A DNA stretch of 64,000 nt from Pelotalea chapellei (GCF_018531195.1 NZ_JAHDYS010000004.1:1-64000), one strand, 5' to 3'. Counted from the first letter of the stretch, positions 32,591 to 43,601 are shown. A program made the numbers and translations. The notes: a model not told the origin generated them from the letters alone.

Positions 32591-34747
32591 GTGAAAAATG
32601 TTTCGTCTCCATACACCAGTAGCCTTACCCTGCGCACCAAAATGGTGCTACTCTCTTTAGCGGCCATCTGCGGCATCCTGGTTGTAACCATCATGAGTAT
32701 GTTCCTCCTGAACGAAGCCCGCATCGGCGGACCTGCGTACAAATCTATTCAAAGAAATAAAGACGCACTGGAAAGTACTGCGCTGCTTAAAGCAGACCTT
32801 TACCAAATCCATGGCGAGATGAAGACATTTCTGAACAAAACCGATTCCGCAGAGATTCATCGCAATGAAGTTGCCATCACTAACTTAATGAATGACATTG
32901 AGCTTAATTTCGGAATTGTGCTTGAGTCTGTTGAATCGGAAGAAAAACGTGCAGCCATTAACAAGGCTGAAACAATCTGGAAAGAGTACCAGAAGACATT
33001 GCAGAAGGAAATTTTGCCAGCCGCTTTAAAGGGAGACATTGCCAGAACCACCTCCCTGATAAACGGCGTTCAGACGCAGCGCTTCGAAACCTTCATCAAG
33101 TCAGTAGCCTTGATGGTCGATCTTATCCGCAAAGATGTAACCAAAACCGAGGAACAGGTTGCTGCAGGCATCAGAAGCAAAAGCATGTTTGCAGGGCTGG
33201 TGACCTCCATGATTATCGGCATGATCGCCCTTTTGTCTTACCTGATTACTATCTACACTACCCGCCCCATGCGGGCCTGCCTGGAATTTGCCCAAGGGGT
33301 GGCGGGCGGTAAACTGGATGCCAGGCTCAAGGTTACTGGAGGTGGCGAAGCAGCTGAATTGGCTGCTGCCATGAACACCATGGCGGAAAATCTCCACAGC
33401 ATGGTGTCGCGGATCAGTTCAGCAAGCGGTGTACTCACCACCATTGACCATAGCATTGAAAAGGCCTCACGCCAGATGGTCAAATCTGCTCACATGCAGG
33501 AAAATGCTATCAAGGAAACCTCGCAAGCTGTAGAAGATATTGAAGAATCTATCAATGAGGTATCAGAAGGGGTAGACAAACTTTCCACTTCAGCGGCTGA
33601 AACCTCCTCTTCCAGCCTTGAAATGGCAGCCAGTATCGAAGAAGTTGCCATCAGCGCAGACAAGCTCAGTGAATCTGTCGATGAAGTCAGCTCATCGATC
33701 CTGCAGATGACCTCCTCAATAAAGGAAATTGGTTCCAGTATCGTCAACCTGCTGGACGCCTCCAATACTACGGCCTCTTCCATCGCCGAAATGGACGCCA
33801 CCATCCGGCAGGTAGAAAAAAATGCCATGGACACCTCCGCCATTTCCGAAGGAGTCAAACACGACGCCGAGACAGGAAAACAGGCCGTTGAAGAAGCCAT
33901 TGCCGGCATGCAGGCAATACGTGATGCTTCACGCATTACCGCTGAAGTTATCGAAAACCTCTCACTACGCGCCACGGATATCGGAGCCATTCTTTCGGTT
34001 ATCGACGAAGTGGCCGAGCAAACCAATCTCCTGGCACTCAATGCGACCATCATTGCTGCCCAGGCGGGTGAACATGGTAAGGGATTCGCAGTGGTCGCCG
34101 ACGAGATCAGGGAACTGACCGAGCGCACCAGCAGCTCCACACGGGAAATAGCCACAGTAATTCACGGGGTCCAGGAAGAGACCGGCCGTGCGGTGGATGC
34201 CATTAATCTGGCTGAAGAAAGTATCACCGAGGGAGAGAAACTGTCCCAACGTTCGGGTGCTGCTCTGGAGAAAATTGTTGCTGGCGTGAAGAAAGCCAGC
34301 GTTCAGATCCATGAAATTGCCCGCGCCAGTGTAGAACAGGCTCATGGTAGCCGCAGCATCAAGGAAGCCATGGAAAGTGTTGCTGAGATGGTCGAACAGA
34401 TTGCCAATTCTGCTTCCGAACATACCAGCACCAGTGAACTGATAGCCAAAGCAGTCGAGCGAATGAAAGACCTTACTCTTCACGTGCGCCTTTCCACCCG
34501 GGAACAGAGCCGTACCAGTGGCTTGATTGCCCATGCAACCGAAGATGTGACCGCTATGATTGAACAATTCCGCGATGCCTGTCGATCCCAGGTACAAAGC
34601 TCCGCCATGATCTCCAAGGCTGTTTCTAATATACAGGCATCATCCACTGCCAACACAGAAACAACCAGAGTTATGGAAAGCTCTGTTGCAGGTCTTTCCA
34701 AACAAATCGACCTGCTTGAAAAAGAAATGGCAGGATTCAAAATCTAA
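32591..34747 (+). CDS. Methyl-accepting chemotaxis protein
   Basis: A 718-residue transmembrane chemoreceptor. Helix 1 (about 13-35) and helix 2 (about 200-222) bracket a helical periplasmic sensor of about 160 residues, of the four-helix-bundle type. A HAMP domain ([20 protein letters not shown]) follows, then a long coiled coil with the tip [20 protein letters not shown] and [20 protein letters not shown]. The tip differs from the usual NAAIEAARAGE: it has [11 protein letters not shown], seen in some deltaproteobacterial receptors. The GTG at 32591 is used, with AAGGGAGA upstream, rather than an ATG at 32555 that lacks one. It is a single gene; no che genes are adjacent. Confidence 0.92.
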   Translation: MKNVSSPYTSSLTLRTKMVLLSLAAICGILVVTIMSMFLLNEARIGGPAYKSIQRNKDALESTALLKADLYQIHGEMKTFLNKTDSAEIHRNEVAITNLMNDIELNFGIVLESVESEEKRAAINKAETIWKEYQKTLQKEILPAALKGDIARTTSLINGVQTQRFETFIKSVALMVDLIRKDVTKTEEQVAAGIRSKSMFAGLVTSMIIGMIALLSYLITIYTTRPMRACLEFAQGVAGGKLDARLKVTGGGEAAELAAAMNTMAENLHSMVSRISSASGVLTTIDHSIEKASRQMVKSAHMQENAIKETSQAVEDIEESINEVSEGVDKLSTSAAETSSSSLEMAASIEEVAISADKLSESVDEVSSSILQMTSSIKEIGSSIVNLLDASNTTASSIAEMDATIRQVEKNAMDTSAISEGVKHDAETGKQAVEEAIAGMQAIRDASRITAEVIENLSLRATDIGAILSVIDEVAEQTNLLALNATIIAAQAGEHGKGFAVVADEIRELTERTSSSTREIATVIHGVQEETGRAVDAINLAEESITEGEKLSQRSGAALEKIVAGVKKASVQIHEIARASVEQAHGSRSIKEAMESVAEMVEQIANSASEHTSTSELIAKAVERMKDLTLHVRLSTREQSRTSGLIAHATEDVTAMIEQFRDACRSQVQSSAMISKAVSNIQASSTANTETTRVMESSVAGLSKQIDLLEKEMAGFKI

Positions 34748-34800
34748 TCGGTCATACCTCTGCAGATCTGCTTTCATCCCCACTACCTGGACATAACATC

Positions 34801-35604
34801 ATGAACAGACTCATACAGCGTTTCGAAACATTGAAACAGCAGAATAGTAAGGCACTTGTAACCTTTATTACTGCCGGTGATCCTGATCTGGCCACCACTG
34901 AAACAATGATTCATGTATTGGAAGAAGCCGGGGCGGATGTCATCGAACTAGGCATGCCTTTCTCCGATCCCATGGCCGATGGACCAACCATACAGCTCTC
35001 CTCCGAGCGGGCACTGGCCGCCGGCACCACGCTGAGCAGAACCCTTGACACAGTACGCTCGGTACGCCGCAGTTCCTCCATCCCGATCATTTTGATGGGC
35101 TATCTGAATCCGATTCATGCCTATGGCTATGAGCGGTTCTGCCGGGATGCCGTTGATGCCGGGGTTGATGGCGTCCTGTTGGTGGATATGCCACCTGAAG
35201 AATCAACGCAATTTCTTGAATTTGCCACCACCCATGAACTGCAGGTAATCTTCCTGCTGACACCAACGTCTAACGCTGCACGTATCGCTACTGTTGCCAG
35301 GTTAGGCAGAGGTTTCGTATATTATGTAACTGTTACCGGGGTAACAGGGGCTCGCCAGGAAGTATCCAGCAGCATTGAAGCCGAGTTATTACGAGTACGT
35401 GACAGCATCAGCATTCCTGTTGTGGCCGGGTTCGGCATATCAACACCGGAACAGGCCGCCAGTGTGGCTGCCCTGGCTGACGGCGTCGTAGTCGGCAGTG
35501 CAATTGTCAAACTTTTCCAACAGTACACCGGAAAAGAACTGGAACGGGAAGCAGGCAACTTTGTCAAGTCCCTCAAGCAAGCCCTGTCGAGCCAACTCAC
35601 TTGA
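34801..35604 (+). CDS. trpA: Tryptophan synthase alpha subunit
   Basis: A 267-residue TIM-barrel enzyme that cleaves indole-3-glycerol phosphate. Catalytic Glu and Asp lie in [31 protein letters not shown] and [13 protein letters not shown] follow, and the phosphate-binding end is [11 protein letters not shown] and [11 protein letters not shown]. It does not lie next to trpB, which is at 58483 in this window, but starts a trpA-accD-folC-lptD run. Full length. Confidence 0.95.
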   Translation: MNRLIQRFETLKQQNSKALVTFITAGDPDLATTETMIHVLEEAGADVIELGMPFSDPMADGPTIQLSSERALAAGTTLSRTLDTVRSVRRSSSIPIILMGYLNPIHAYGYERFCRDAVDAGVDGVLLVDMPPEESTQFLEFATTHELQVIFLLTPTSNAARIATVARLGRGFVYYVTVTGVTGARQEVSSSIEAELLRVRDSISIPVVAGFGISTPEQAASVAALADGVVVGSAIVKLFQQYTGKELEREAGNFVKSLKQALSSQLT

Positions 35605-35687
35605 CACTGCCTGGTATATCTGTTACCAAACCCTTTCATTTTCGATAAAATTCTTTCTGTTTAACTTAAAAGATTTCGAGGTTCTCC

Positions 35688-36542
35688 ATGAGCTGGTTCA
35701 ACAAGGAAAAAGCAGGCATAGAAAAATCAGTGGCAAAAAAGAGTAGAGTCCCTGAGGGAATGTGGACCAAATGTCCAGGATGTTCTGAAACCCTTCTTGC
35801 TACAGAAATAGATGCAAACTTGAATGTCTGCCCCAAGTGTGGCCACCACTACCGGATCGCCGCCCGGCGCCGACTGGAAGCTCTCCTGGATGGAGCCACC
35901 TGGCAAGAATTTGATGCAGGCATTACTTCGGTTGACTTTTTGGAATTCAAGGATGCCAAAAGTTACCAGGAGCGTATTAATGCTGCTGTTGCCAAAGGTG
36001 GCTCAAAAGATGCCGTCATCTGCGTCCAGGGTGCAATCGAAGGCGTGAACGTTCAGGTTTCCATCTTCGACTTTTCTTTCATGGGCGGCAGCATGGGGAG
36101 CGTTGTGGGTGAAAAAATCACCCGTTCCATTGAACGCGCCCTCCACCTGCGCCAGCCGGCAATAATAATTTCTGCCTCTGGTGGAGCACGCATGCAGGAG
36201 AGCATTCTCTCTCTGATGCAGATGGCAAAGACATCAGCTGCACTAGCCAAATTAAAAGAAGCTGGCCTGCCCTTCATCTCCATTCTGACCGATCCTACCA
36301 CCGGCGGGGTTACGGCAAGTTTTGCCATGCTGGGCGACCTTAACATTGCCGAGCCAAAGGCTTTAATTGGTTTTGCCGGTCCGCGAGTCATTGAGCAGAC
36401 TATCCGTCAGAAGCTTCCCGAGGGATTCCAGCGCGCTGAATATCTGCTGGATCATGGCATGGTTGATATCATCATCCCACGTACCGAAATGCGTGCCAAG
36501 CTAGCCTCCATTCTTAAAATGCTTCACTCCCCTGCTATCTGA
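35688..36542 (+). CDS. accD: Acetyl-CoA carboxylase carboxyltransferase subunit beta
   Basis: A 284-residue AccD. The N-terminal zinc ribbon has CPGCSETLLATEIDANLNVC with a second CxxC. The crotonase-like carboxyltransferase core carries FSFMGGSMGSVVGEKITR and ISASGGARMQES. With AccA it transfers carboxyl from biotin to acetyl-CoA at the start of fatty-acid synthesis. trpA and folC are the neighbours, and the gene is one base from folC. Confidence 0.95.
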   Translation: MSWFNKEKAGIEKSVAKKSRVPEGMWTKCPGCSETLLATEIDANLNVCPKCGHHYRIAARRRLEALLDGATWQEFDAGITSVDFLEFKDAKSYQERINAAVAKGGSKDAVICVQGAIEGVNVQVSIFDFSFMGGSMGSVVGEKITRSIERALHLRQPAIIISASGGARMQESILSLMQMAKTSAALAKLKEAGLPFISILTDPTTGGVTASFAMLGDLNIAEPKALIGFAGPRVIEQTIRQKLPEGFQRAEYLLDHGMVDIIIPRTEMRAKLASILKMLHSPAI

Positions 36543-36543
36543 A

Positions 36544-37821
36544 ATGCCCTTGTCCGACATGCTGGAGAAACTCTATGCTCGCCGGCGATTCGGCATCCGT
36601 CCCGGCGTCGACAGGATACGTCTCCTGCTCGACCGCCTGGGCAATCCCGAGCGCACATTCAAGAGCATCCATGTTGTCGGCACCAATGGAAAAGGATCAA
36701 CTTCCGCCTTTCTTTCTTCAATTCTGACTGCAGCAGGTCATCGTACCGCGCTGTTCACCTCTCCCCACCTGATCAACTTCAACGAGCGTTTTCGCATCAA
36801 TGACCATGAAGTCGATGAAGAACGGCTCACGCATATGCTGGAAAAAGTCCTGTCCAATACCCCAGCTGAGGCCACTTTTTTCGAGATAGTTACCGCTCTG
36901 GGAGCATTTGCCTTTGCCGAGCAGGGTGTTGAAGTGGCTGTCATGGAAGCCGGCATGGGCGGACGCTCCGACGCCACCGCTGCGCTCCCCGGCATTATGA
37001 CAATAGTCACCCCAATCTCGCTGGATCATTGCGATTATCTGGGAACAACTGAAGAAAAAATTGCAGAGGAAAAAGCGGGCATTATCGAACAAGGGTCGCT
37101 GGCAATCCTGGGCCACCAGACTCCTGCAGTGTTAAATTTCCTGTATTCCCACTGCCGTCATATGGCTTCACGCTGCATGTTTGCTGGAAAGGACTTTTCC
37201 GCCGCCTGGGAGAGTGACGGCACACTGACATACCGAGGCCTCAACGTTCATCTCCCGAGTCTTACCCCAGGGATTTCAGGCCGATATCAGGCAGACAATG
37301 CCGCTTTGGCCCTGGCGGCCGCCGAACTCCTTGAAACAGCAGGCGTTGTTACTGGAAATCATGCACTTCGACAGGGTCTTGCTGCCGCGCACTGGCCGGG
37401 ACGCATGGAACTGGTTCCCGGCAACCCTCCCCTGCTGCTGGATGGTGCCCATAATCCGGCAGGCGCCGCAGCCCTGGCCACTTCGCTGGCTGACTACCGC
37501 TACAACCGGCTACTGCTGGTTATCGGCATCATGGCGGACAAGGACCGCCACTCAATACTAGCGCCGCTGATTTCCCTGGCATTCACATGTTACTGCGTAA
37601 CCCCTACTATTGAACGCGCCCTGGATGGAACCGTTCTTGCCGCAGAACTCATGCTAGATGGAGTTACAGCCATAGGTTTCAGTTCAGTGGCCGAAGGCAT
37701 CACAGCTGCCCGCAAAGAGGCAGGTCCTGGCGACCTGATCGTAGTGTGCGGCTCATTATTTACCGTGGGCGAAGCCAAATCATGGTTACAGGGCATACAA
37801 TTTGTGGGAGTACGGGGTTAG
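36544..37821 (+). CDS. folC: Folylpolyglutamate synthase/dihydrofolate synthase
   Basis: A 425-residue Mur-ligase-type enzyme that adds glutamates to folates. The P-loop is VVGTNGKGSTSAFLSS (about 40). LFTSPHLINFNERFRIN, then MEAGMGGRSDATAAL and LLLDGAHNPAGAAAL complete the family motifs. It follows accD by one base and lptD starts four bases after it, so all are probably co-transcribed. Bacterial FolC often lies after accD. Confidence 0.94.
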   Translation: MPLSDMLEKLYARRRFGIRPGVDRIRLLLDRLGNPERTFKSIHVVGTNGKGSTSAFLSSILTAAGHRTALFTSPHLINFNERFRINDHEVDEERLTHMLEKVLSNTPAEATFFEIVTALGAFAFAEQGVEVAVMEAGMGGRSDATAALPGIMTIVTPISLDHCDYLGTTEEKIAEEKAGIIEQGSLAILGHQTPAVLNFLYSHCRHMASRCMFAGKDFSAAWESDGTLTYRGLNVHLPSLTPGISGRYQADNAALALAAAELLETAGVVTGNHALRQGLAAAHWPGRMELVPGNPPLLLDGAHNPAGAAALATSLADYRYNRLLLVIGIMADKDRHSILAPLISLAFTCYCVTPTIERALDGTVLAAELMLDGVTAIGFSSVAEGITAARKEAGPGDLIVVCGSLFTVGEAKSWLQGIQFVGVRG

Positions 37822-37825
37822 GAAC

Positions 37826-39895
37826 ATGCCATTCATAATTTTGCTGCGGCTTCTGGTATTTCTTGCCTGCCTTATCCTGCTGCCGATAAATTCTTCCAAT
37901 GCGGAAAACTCCCCTGCCACGGGGAAAGATATTTCAGTCAAAGCTGACAGCATAAACCACGACCAAACAGAGGATATCGTTACAGCCGATGGCAATGTCG
38001 AGGTAACGTGGGAAGGGAATCGGCTTACGGCTGAAAAGGCTTCTTATATTCGCGCCAAGGGCGTGCTCATAGCAACGGGCAACGTGATTATGACCAAGGG
38101 GGAGAATGTGCTGCGGGGGAGCAGCGCACTTTTTAATTTCCAAACCGGCCAGGGCGACGTAAACAACGCCACTGGAAGTATAGGGTTGTCGAATGCCATG
38201 ATCAGTGGCAGCAAAATCACCAGAAACGCCGATGGCACATTTAAATTAAACGGTTCCGAACTAACCACCTGCAATGCCCCCACCCCGAGCTGGAAATTTG
38301 GCGCCGAAAGCCTTGATGTCAATCCCGAGGGATATGCAATCGGCAGAAATCTGATCTTCTACGTTAAGGACGTGCCGGTGCTCTACCTTCCCTGGATGGC
38401 CTTCCCTATAGTAAGGGAGCGCAAATCCGGCCTGCTTATTCCTGATATCGGTTATTCAAAAACCCGCGGCGCAAAAATCAACATTCCGTTTTATCTGGTC
38501 ATAGCCCCCAACCAGGATGCCCTGTTTAACCTGGATATTCAGTCAAAACGGGGTGTCGGCACCGGCCTTGACTACCGCTATGCACGCAAACGCGGCAGTG
38601 AAGGGATCTTCGGGGGGTACCTGATTTATGATTCCCCTCAGGGTCGCTGGCGTGGTCAGGTTGTGCAGAATCATAAGGAAGTACACTCGCCTGATCTGAA
38701 CCTGCGCATGAACGTCAACCTGACCAGCGACCGTAATTTTCTGCAAGACTTTGGCGAGTTAAATGGTGAATACAATCGTCAATCCAGCGACACCACCGTC
38801 AACGCGCTTAAAACATGGCAACACTATGCTCTGACCGCCAACCTGCGCTACACAGAAAACTATTACGCTACCACAAACACAGAAACCCTGCAGACCTTGC
38901 CGGAAATCGGGCTGGCTGCAGTCAGACAGCAACTGCTATCGTCCCCCTTTTATTTTGATATGGATGCAACAGCCAGTAATTTCTACCGCGAGACAGGCAC
39001 CACCGGGCAACGGCTCTATGTTTTTCCCCGTGTCACCGCAGTTACCGGTACCGGAAAATATCTGCACGCTTCGGCATATGCAGGCATGCGCATGCAGGCA
39101 TACAACACGTCGAACATCCCGGCGGGAAGCAATCTAAATAGCAATGAAAGCCTTTTTCAACCGGAATTGGGTGCAACCCTCTCCTCTTCTCTGAGCAAGG
39201 TCTATGGTATTCAAGGCGGCAACCTTAAAAAACTGCGCCACGAAATCATCCCGGAAATTTCATACAGCTATGCACCGGAACGGGATCAGTCACGACTTCC
39301 GTTTTACGATTTCTATGACCGCCCGCTCCACCAGAATACAATTTACTATGGTGTCACTAGTCTGCTTGGAGGAAAGTTTGAGGCAGGAAGTTCAATGGAG
39401 TACCGGGATATATCCCGGCTAAGATTACTGCAGGGCTACAGCATGGAAGGGTCACGTCGTGACTTGCTGACCATGGTCGACGACCAGCGCCCCTTGACAG
39501 ATGTGATCCTGGAATCGGAAACGTGGCTTCACCCCCAAGCACGACTTACCTTCGACGCGCGTTACAATGTCTACGACAACCGCGTCTCCAGCGCTACTCC
39601 AGGTGTTGAACTGGATGATAAAATGGGAAACAGTGTCGCAGCAAGCTATCGATTGTCGCGTAATTTCGTAGAGTATTTCGAGGGCCGACTCTCGACCAAA
39701 CTACTCAATCCTTGGACCCTCGGCTACACAGCCCGTTATTCTTTCGACCGCAGTGGTTTTCTAGAGACCGTGTACTCGGCCGAGTATCGTCACCAATGCT
39801 GGAGCGTTAATTTCGCCTACCACGAACGCCCCGGCAACCATTCCTTTAACGTCAATTTCAATCTTGCGGGATTGACCGACAACAGCTTCAAATAA
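37826..39895 (+). CDS. lptD: LPS-assembly protein LptD
   Basis: A 689-residue outer-membrane protein. Signal peptide about 1-30. The N-terminal LptA-like domain reads ISVKADSINHDQTEDIVTAD and ADGNVEVTWEGNRLTAEKAS. The C-terminal part is a large beta barrel with many alternating strands, ending ...NFNLAGL. LptD inserts lipopolysaccharide into the outer leaflet. It starts at ATG 37826 after GGTTAGGAAC; an upstream in-frame start at 37802 falls inside folC. Its two cysteines near C-terminus (HQCW) and in the N-domain (LTTCNAP) may form the disulphide needed for assembly. It converges with the slt gene. Confidence 0.9.
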   Translation: MPFIILLRLLVFLACLILLPINSSNAENSPATGKDISVKADSINHDQTEDIVTADGNVEVTWEGNRLTAEKASYIRAKGVLIATGNVIMTKGENVLRGSSALFNFQTGQGDVNNATGSIGLSNAMISGSKITRNADGTFKLNGSELTTCNAPTPSWKFGAESLDVNPEGYAIGRNLIFYVKDVPVLYLPWMAFPIVRERKSGLLIPDIGYSKTRGAKINIPFYLVIAPNQDALFNLDIQSKRGVGTGLDYRYARKRGSEGIFGGYLIYDSPQGRWRGQVVQNHKEVHSPDLNLRMNVNLTSDRNFLQDFGELNGEYNRQSSDTTVNALKTWQHYALTANLRYTENYYATTNTETLQTLPEIGLAAVRQQLLSSPFYFDMDATASNFYRETGTTGQRLYVFPRVTAVTGTGKYLHASAYAGMRMQAYNTSNIPAGSNLNSNESLFQPELGATLSSSLSKVYGIQGGNLKKLRHEIIPEISYSYAPERDQSRLPFYDFYDRPLHQNTIYYGVTSLLGGKFEAGSSMEYRDISRLRLLQGYSMEGSRRDLLTMVDDQRPLTDVILESETWLHPQARLTFDARYNVYDNRVSSATPGVELDDKMGNSVAASYRLSRNFVEYFEGRLSTKLLNPWTLGYTARYSFDRSGFLETVYSAEYRHQCWSVNFAYHERPGNHSFNVNFNLAGLTDNSFK

Positions 39896-39912
39896 ACTAT
39901 TTTTTCTCTCCG

Positions 39913-42006
39913 CTACTTCAATCCGTACAACTGCCGATATGTAGCAGCCGAAGCATAGACCTTCTTGACGTAATCACGCGTCTCCTGATAGGGGATGCTT
40001 TCGATAAACTCATCCTTTTGCAATCCCTTCAGATTCTTTTTCCAGCGAGCCACTGCCGATGATCCGGCATTGTAAGCTGCAACCGAATAAACCACATCCC
40101 CATCATACCCCTTCAACAGATCCCGAAAATGCTTTGTCCCCAGTTTTATATTGTATTCCGGTGTTGTCAGCCTGGCCGGATCGAAAGTGCCCTTTTCCTG
40201 GGCCACTCCCTTGGCTGTGGCAGGCATGAGCTGCATAAGACCAACGGCCCCCACAGGGGATTTTACGGTGGGAGAAAAGCAGCTCTCAGCCCTGATAAGC
40301 GCATAGATCAATGATTCGGAGAGTGTGTTTGCAGCGGTGTGCTGGGAAACGAAATCATTAAAAGCCAGAGGATAACCCGCGCTCCAGAGCGGTAGACTAT
40401 CCTTTTCCCATTTTGGCTGAACATTTTGTTGGAAAAGAGAAATTACTGCGCCAAAATCGCCAATCTCCCGGTAGAACTGGGCAAGAGCCGGCACAAGGGC
40501 TTTTTTGTATCCTATTTTTTTTCGAGCTGCCGTCATCTCGCGGCGGGCTTCATCCACCATCCCCAGAGAAGCCAACAGACGTGGTTTATCAAAAGCAGCA
40601 GGCAGCACCGGTACAACAGGTCTTTTCCCCTGTGCAATCTGTTCGCGACAATCCTTGATCCCCTTCTGTTCTCGATACCACGTTGCATAGAAGCCGGCAG
40701 GAAACTCATCCTGTAATGCGCGGTAATATTCGACAGCATCCGCATTGCCACCCTTTTCAAGTGTCCGAGCCAACCAGTAGAGTGCCTTTTCGCGCACCCC
40801 TTCATTCTTCAGCAATCTTTTAAAAGATTCGGCTGCAAGTGTATTCTCACCTGCAAGATAGTGGCACCAGGCAGCATCCCATGCGGAGCGGGTCATGAAC
40901 CTGGATTCCGGAAAACCTGAGATAACCTGTTCAAAAAGACGTGCGGCTTCGCCGTACTTACCCTGCCCCCGAAGCAGACCGGCCGCCTCAACCAGGGCAT
41001 CTGCCGCGAATTCCTGTTTCTTTCCTTCCGCAACCAACTCCATGTACAGTGCAAAAGCGGATTCTTGCTGATCCTGCCGCTCAATGGCTTTGGCATTCCA
41101 GAAACGGGCCTCGGAACGTATGGCGGGAACCACACTGGTGGCAGCTTTTGTCAGCGTCTCCTGGGCATTTTTGTAACGCCGCAGACGATATTGGGTAATT
41201 CCGATTCGCAGATTGATACGAGAAATCATGCCATCCGGCAGACCCTCCAACGGAATTGACTGAAGCGCCTGCAAGGATGAGGAAAAATCATTCTGACTGA
41301 ACAGCGAAGAAGCACGGCGTACCAATTCCTCTGCTGTATAAGGTGCCGTTTTTATCCCTGCCTGTTCAAGTTCCTTGAGCCGCTCCTGCGAATTTTGAGA
41401 CTGCTGAGTCCGGGGGTTATCCAGCCAAATACCGCGGTAGATCTGTGCTGCTCCCAATTTATTACCTAACTCCTCACGACAACGCGCTGATAGGAACAAG
41501 ACTTCCACCGAATCACTGCCGGAAGGATATTTTTCAATAAAATTATCGCATGCGGTAAGTGCCAGCTTGTAATCACCAGATGCGATAATGCTGTCCACGT
41601 ACAGCTTTTCCGCCTTGCGAATCAAGGTTGATGCTGGATACGCTTTAGAAATTGCACCTGCCTTGGTAGCGGCCAGACCAAATTTTCTCAGCTTCAGCAG
41701 TGCCTCGGCCTGATATAGGGCAGCATAATCGCCAACCAGCGGAAGTCTGGTTTCAGCCTCCGACAGGAGGGCAACAGCTTCTTCATAATTCCCCAACCGC
41801 AGGGCGTTAACCCCCAGCAAAAAGCTGCGTTGCGGAGACTCAGAGCTCTTTTTGGCAATTGTGAAGCTTTCTTTGTAATCCTTTTCACGAAACTGTGTCA
41901 CAGCCTGTGAAAAAAGATCGTCGGCATATGATGAAAGACCGAGCAGTGATACGAGCGACATTCCACTCAGGGCGAAAACAAGCGATCTACGGGTAAAGTG
42001 AGACAT
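39913..42006 (-). CDS. Soluble lytic murein transglycosylase with TPR-like helical array
   Basis: A 697-residue exported enzyme. After a signal peptide (about 1-28) comes a long helical superhelix with TPR-like pairs (about 35-540) and then the SLT catalytic domain (about 560-697) with ALIRAESCFSPTVKSPVGAV and GLMQLMPATAKGVAQEK; the Glu of AES is the expected acid catalyst. VYSVAAYNAGSSAVARW and YVKKVYA complete the family motifs. It cleaves glycan strands with anhydro-muropeptide formation. It is transcribed toward lptD, and a terminator for the upstream ATPase gene lies at 42024-42051, so it has its own transcript. Gene symbol slt is likely but not certain. Confidence 0.9.
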   Translation of the reverse strand: MSHFTRRSLVFALSGMSLVSLLGLSSYADDLFSQAVTQFREKDYKESFTIAKKSSESPQRSFLLGVNALRLGNYEEAVALLSEAETRLPLVGDYAALYQAEALLKLRKFGLAATKAGAISKAYPASTLIRKAEKLYVDSIIASGDYKLALTACDNFIEKYPSGSDSVEVLFLSARCREELGNKLGAAQIYRGIWLDNPRTQQSQNSQERLKELEQAGIKTAPYTAEELVRRASSLFSQNDFSSSLQALQSIPLEGLPDGMISRINLRIGITQYRLRRYKNAQETLTKAATSVVPAIRSEARFWNAKAIERQDQQESAFALYMELVAEGKKQEFAADALVEAAGLLRGQGKYGEAARLFEQVISGFPESRFMTRSAWDAAWCHYLAGENTLAAESFKRLLKNEGVREKALYWLARTLEKGGNADAVEYYRALQDEFPAGFYATWYREQKGIKDCREQIAQGKRPVVPVLPAAFDKPRLLASLGMVDEARREMTAARKKIGYKKALVPALAQFYREIGDFGAVISLFQQNVQPKWEKDSLPLWSAGYPLAFNDFVSQHTAANTLSESLIYALIRAESCFSPTVKSPVGAVGLMQLMPATAKGVAQEKGTFDPARLTTPEYNIKLGTKHFRDLLKGYDGDVVYSVAAYNAGSSAVARWKKNLKGLQKDEFIESIPYQETRDYVKKVYASAATYRQLYGLK

Positions 42007-42023
42007 GATGACCTTTCTTCAGT

Positions 42024-42051
42024 AAAAAAGTCAGAAGCTTTTGCCTCTGAC
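42024..42051 (-). terminator. Terminator downstream of the ATPase gene (minus strand)
   Basis: GTCAGAGGC/GCTTCTGAC stem with an AAAA loop, followed on the minus strand by TTTTTT. Confidence 0.75.
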
Positions 42052-42127
42052 CGAAAATGGATAGTTCACATAACATGCCTGAGCAGCATGCTATAGCTAA
42101 TATGATTTCCAGACTTGTTCATATTGC

Positions 42128-43024
42128 TTAACTCTTGCCGCTTTTCCTGAAAGCCAGAAGTTGGCTGCCCACCCAGTAGTTTGCAAACTGGTAGGCGATG
42201 CGACCACTACTGTCGCCTTTCTGCTGGGACCAAAGGATGGCTGCCTGCTCTCCTTCCTCATTCCATTCAATTGTTGTTCCAGCCTTTGCTCCCAACTTTC
42301 CAACCCATTGGCGTACCACCTCCAGGTATTGAGCCTGGCTGAATGGGTGAAATCCGACCCACAGACCAAATCGGCCGGACAGAGATATCTTTTCTTCAAC
42401 AGCTTCGCCGTGATGGATTTCGTTCTTTACCAGCATCGCTCCCCGGTTATCAGTTTCATACTCGGGCAGCAGATGACGGCGATTCGAGGTAACGTAAATC
42501 AAGGCATTTTCCGGCGGAGCATACACTGAACCATCAAGAGCGCTCTTCAGCATTTTATAGCTTGATTCGCCTACTTCAAAAGAGACATCGTCAGAGAAGA
42601 TGATGAAGCGGTAGGGTTGGGTCTTGATGGCATCAACGATATCCGGAAGGTTTACCAGATCCTCCTTGTCAACCTGGACTACACGCAACCCCTGGGCAGA
42701 GTAGTTGTTGAGGATGGCGCGCACCAGAGATGACTTCCCGGTCCCCCGAGTACCCCACAAGAGCACGTTGTTTGCCGGCAGGCCGTTCAGAAACTGTTGG
42801 GTATTCTCTTCAACGACCCACTTCTGCTCGTCTATTCCCAGAAGATCGTCCAGGCCGATCCGCTCAACATCATCCAGCGCCTCTAGATATCCTGCAAACG
42901 AATGTTTCCGCCAGTTGGCCGCAACAGTTGAATTCCAGTCGAGAACCGGTACCGGTCGAGGCAGGATCTGTTCCATGGAGGTCAACACGCGTTTAAGCTG
43001 GGCTGTCAGATCGGGATCAAACAT
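42128..43024 (-). CDS. AAA ATPase of the DUF815 type
   Basis: A 298-residue predicted ATP-binding protein. The Walker A is LLWGTRGTGKSSLVRAIL (about 89); RFIIFSDDVSFE follows, and ALIYVTSNRRHLLPEY looks like sensor 1. This is the DUF815 ATPase family; its role is unknown. The N-terminus is helical and hydrophobic-free. I start at ATG 43024; an upstream frame to 43093 overlaps the lipoprotein gene. Its first base is 41 bases downstream of that gene's stop. Confidence 0.85.
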   Translation of the reverse strand: MFDPDLTAQLKRVLTSMEQILPRPVPVLDWNSTVAANWRKHSFAGYLEALDDVERIGLDDLLGIDEQKWVVEENTQQFLNGLPANNVLLWGTRGTGKSSLVRAILNNYSAQGLRVVQVDKEDLVNLPDIVDAIKTQPYRFIIFSDDVSFEVGESSYKMLKSALDGSVYAPPENALIYVTSNRRHLLPEYETDNRGAMLVKNEIHHGEAVEEKISLSGRFGLWVGFHPFSQAQYLEVVRQWVGKLGAKAGTTIEWNEEGEQAAILWSQQKGDSSGRIAYQFANYWVGSQLLAFRKSGKS

Positions 43025-43064
43025 CAATTTCTCTTTGAGATTGTCAAAGCAGTGGTTGAAGGGC

Positions 43065-43601
43065 TTACGGTGACAGCTTCGTAATGATGGCATCCGCCAG
43101 TGAGCGGGCCAGTTTCTTGCTCATGCGTTCTTTTCCGGCTGACACAGCCACGCGGTCATGCTCAAAAAAATCATTTTCCTGAATGGATACCTGCACCGAA
43201 GGCTCGTTCTTGCCCGGCTCATACAGGTACAGGCGGGATTTCATCTTCATCTCCGTGGAACAGCACCCGCTACTCTCAACATAACCCCAGAGATCACCGG
43301 AGATGTAGGTCTGTTTCACAAGCCAGGCAGGCTCGACCTCCTTGAGTTCTTCCTTGAGGATCACAAATTTGGAGATGCGGGTCTTCCTGCGCTGGTCATT
43401 AAGACGGTCAACAAACTCGTTAAACACCGGCTCACCGATTTCAGGGGGTACAAGGGTAGTGTCAAAGGGAACAACGTAGACAGCTTCGTAGTCTTTTTGG
43501 GTGTTGAAGCTTCCGGAGATTTTGGTATTTGCGCCACTGCAGCCGGCCAGTACAGCCAGAGCCAGCAACATGACAGCAACCATGCGGACTCCCCCCGTCA
43601 C
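43065..43601 (-). CDS. Lipoprotein, function unknown
   Basis: A 178-residue lipoprotein with signal MVAVMLLALAVLAGC. The mature domain has strand-rich stretches (KDYEAVYVVPFDTTL; KSRLYLYEPGKNEPSV) and ends in a helix (ERMSKKLARSLADAIITKL). The overall shape is like the DUF4410/PulS-type lipoproteins that measure complex assembly, but this is not certain. The GTG at 43601 overlaps the stop of the DUF507 gene by four bases and supplies the basic signal start; an ATG at 43583 with GGGGGGAG upstream is an alternative. Confidence 0.7.
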   Translation of the reverse strand: MTGGVRMVAVMLLALAVLAGCSGANTKISGSFNTQKDYEAVYVVPFDTTLVPPEIGEPVFNEFVDRLNDQRRKTRISKFVILKEELKEVEPAWLVKQTYISGDLWGYVESSGCCSTEMKMKSRLYLYEPGKNEPSVQVSIQENDFFEHDRVAVSAGKERMSKKLARSLADAIITKLSP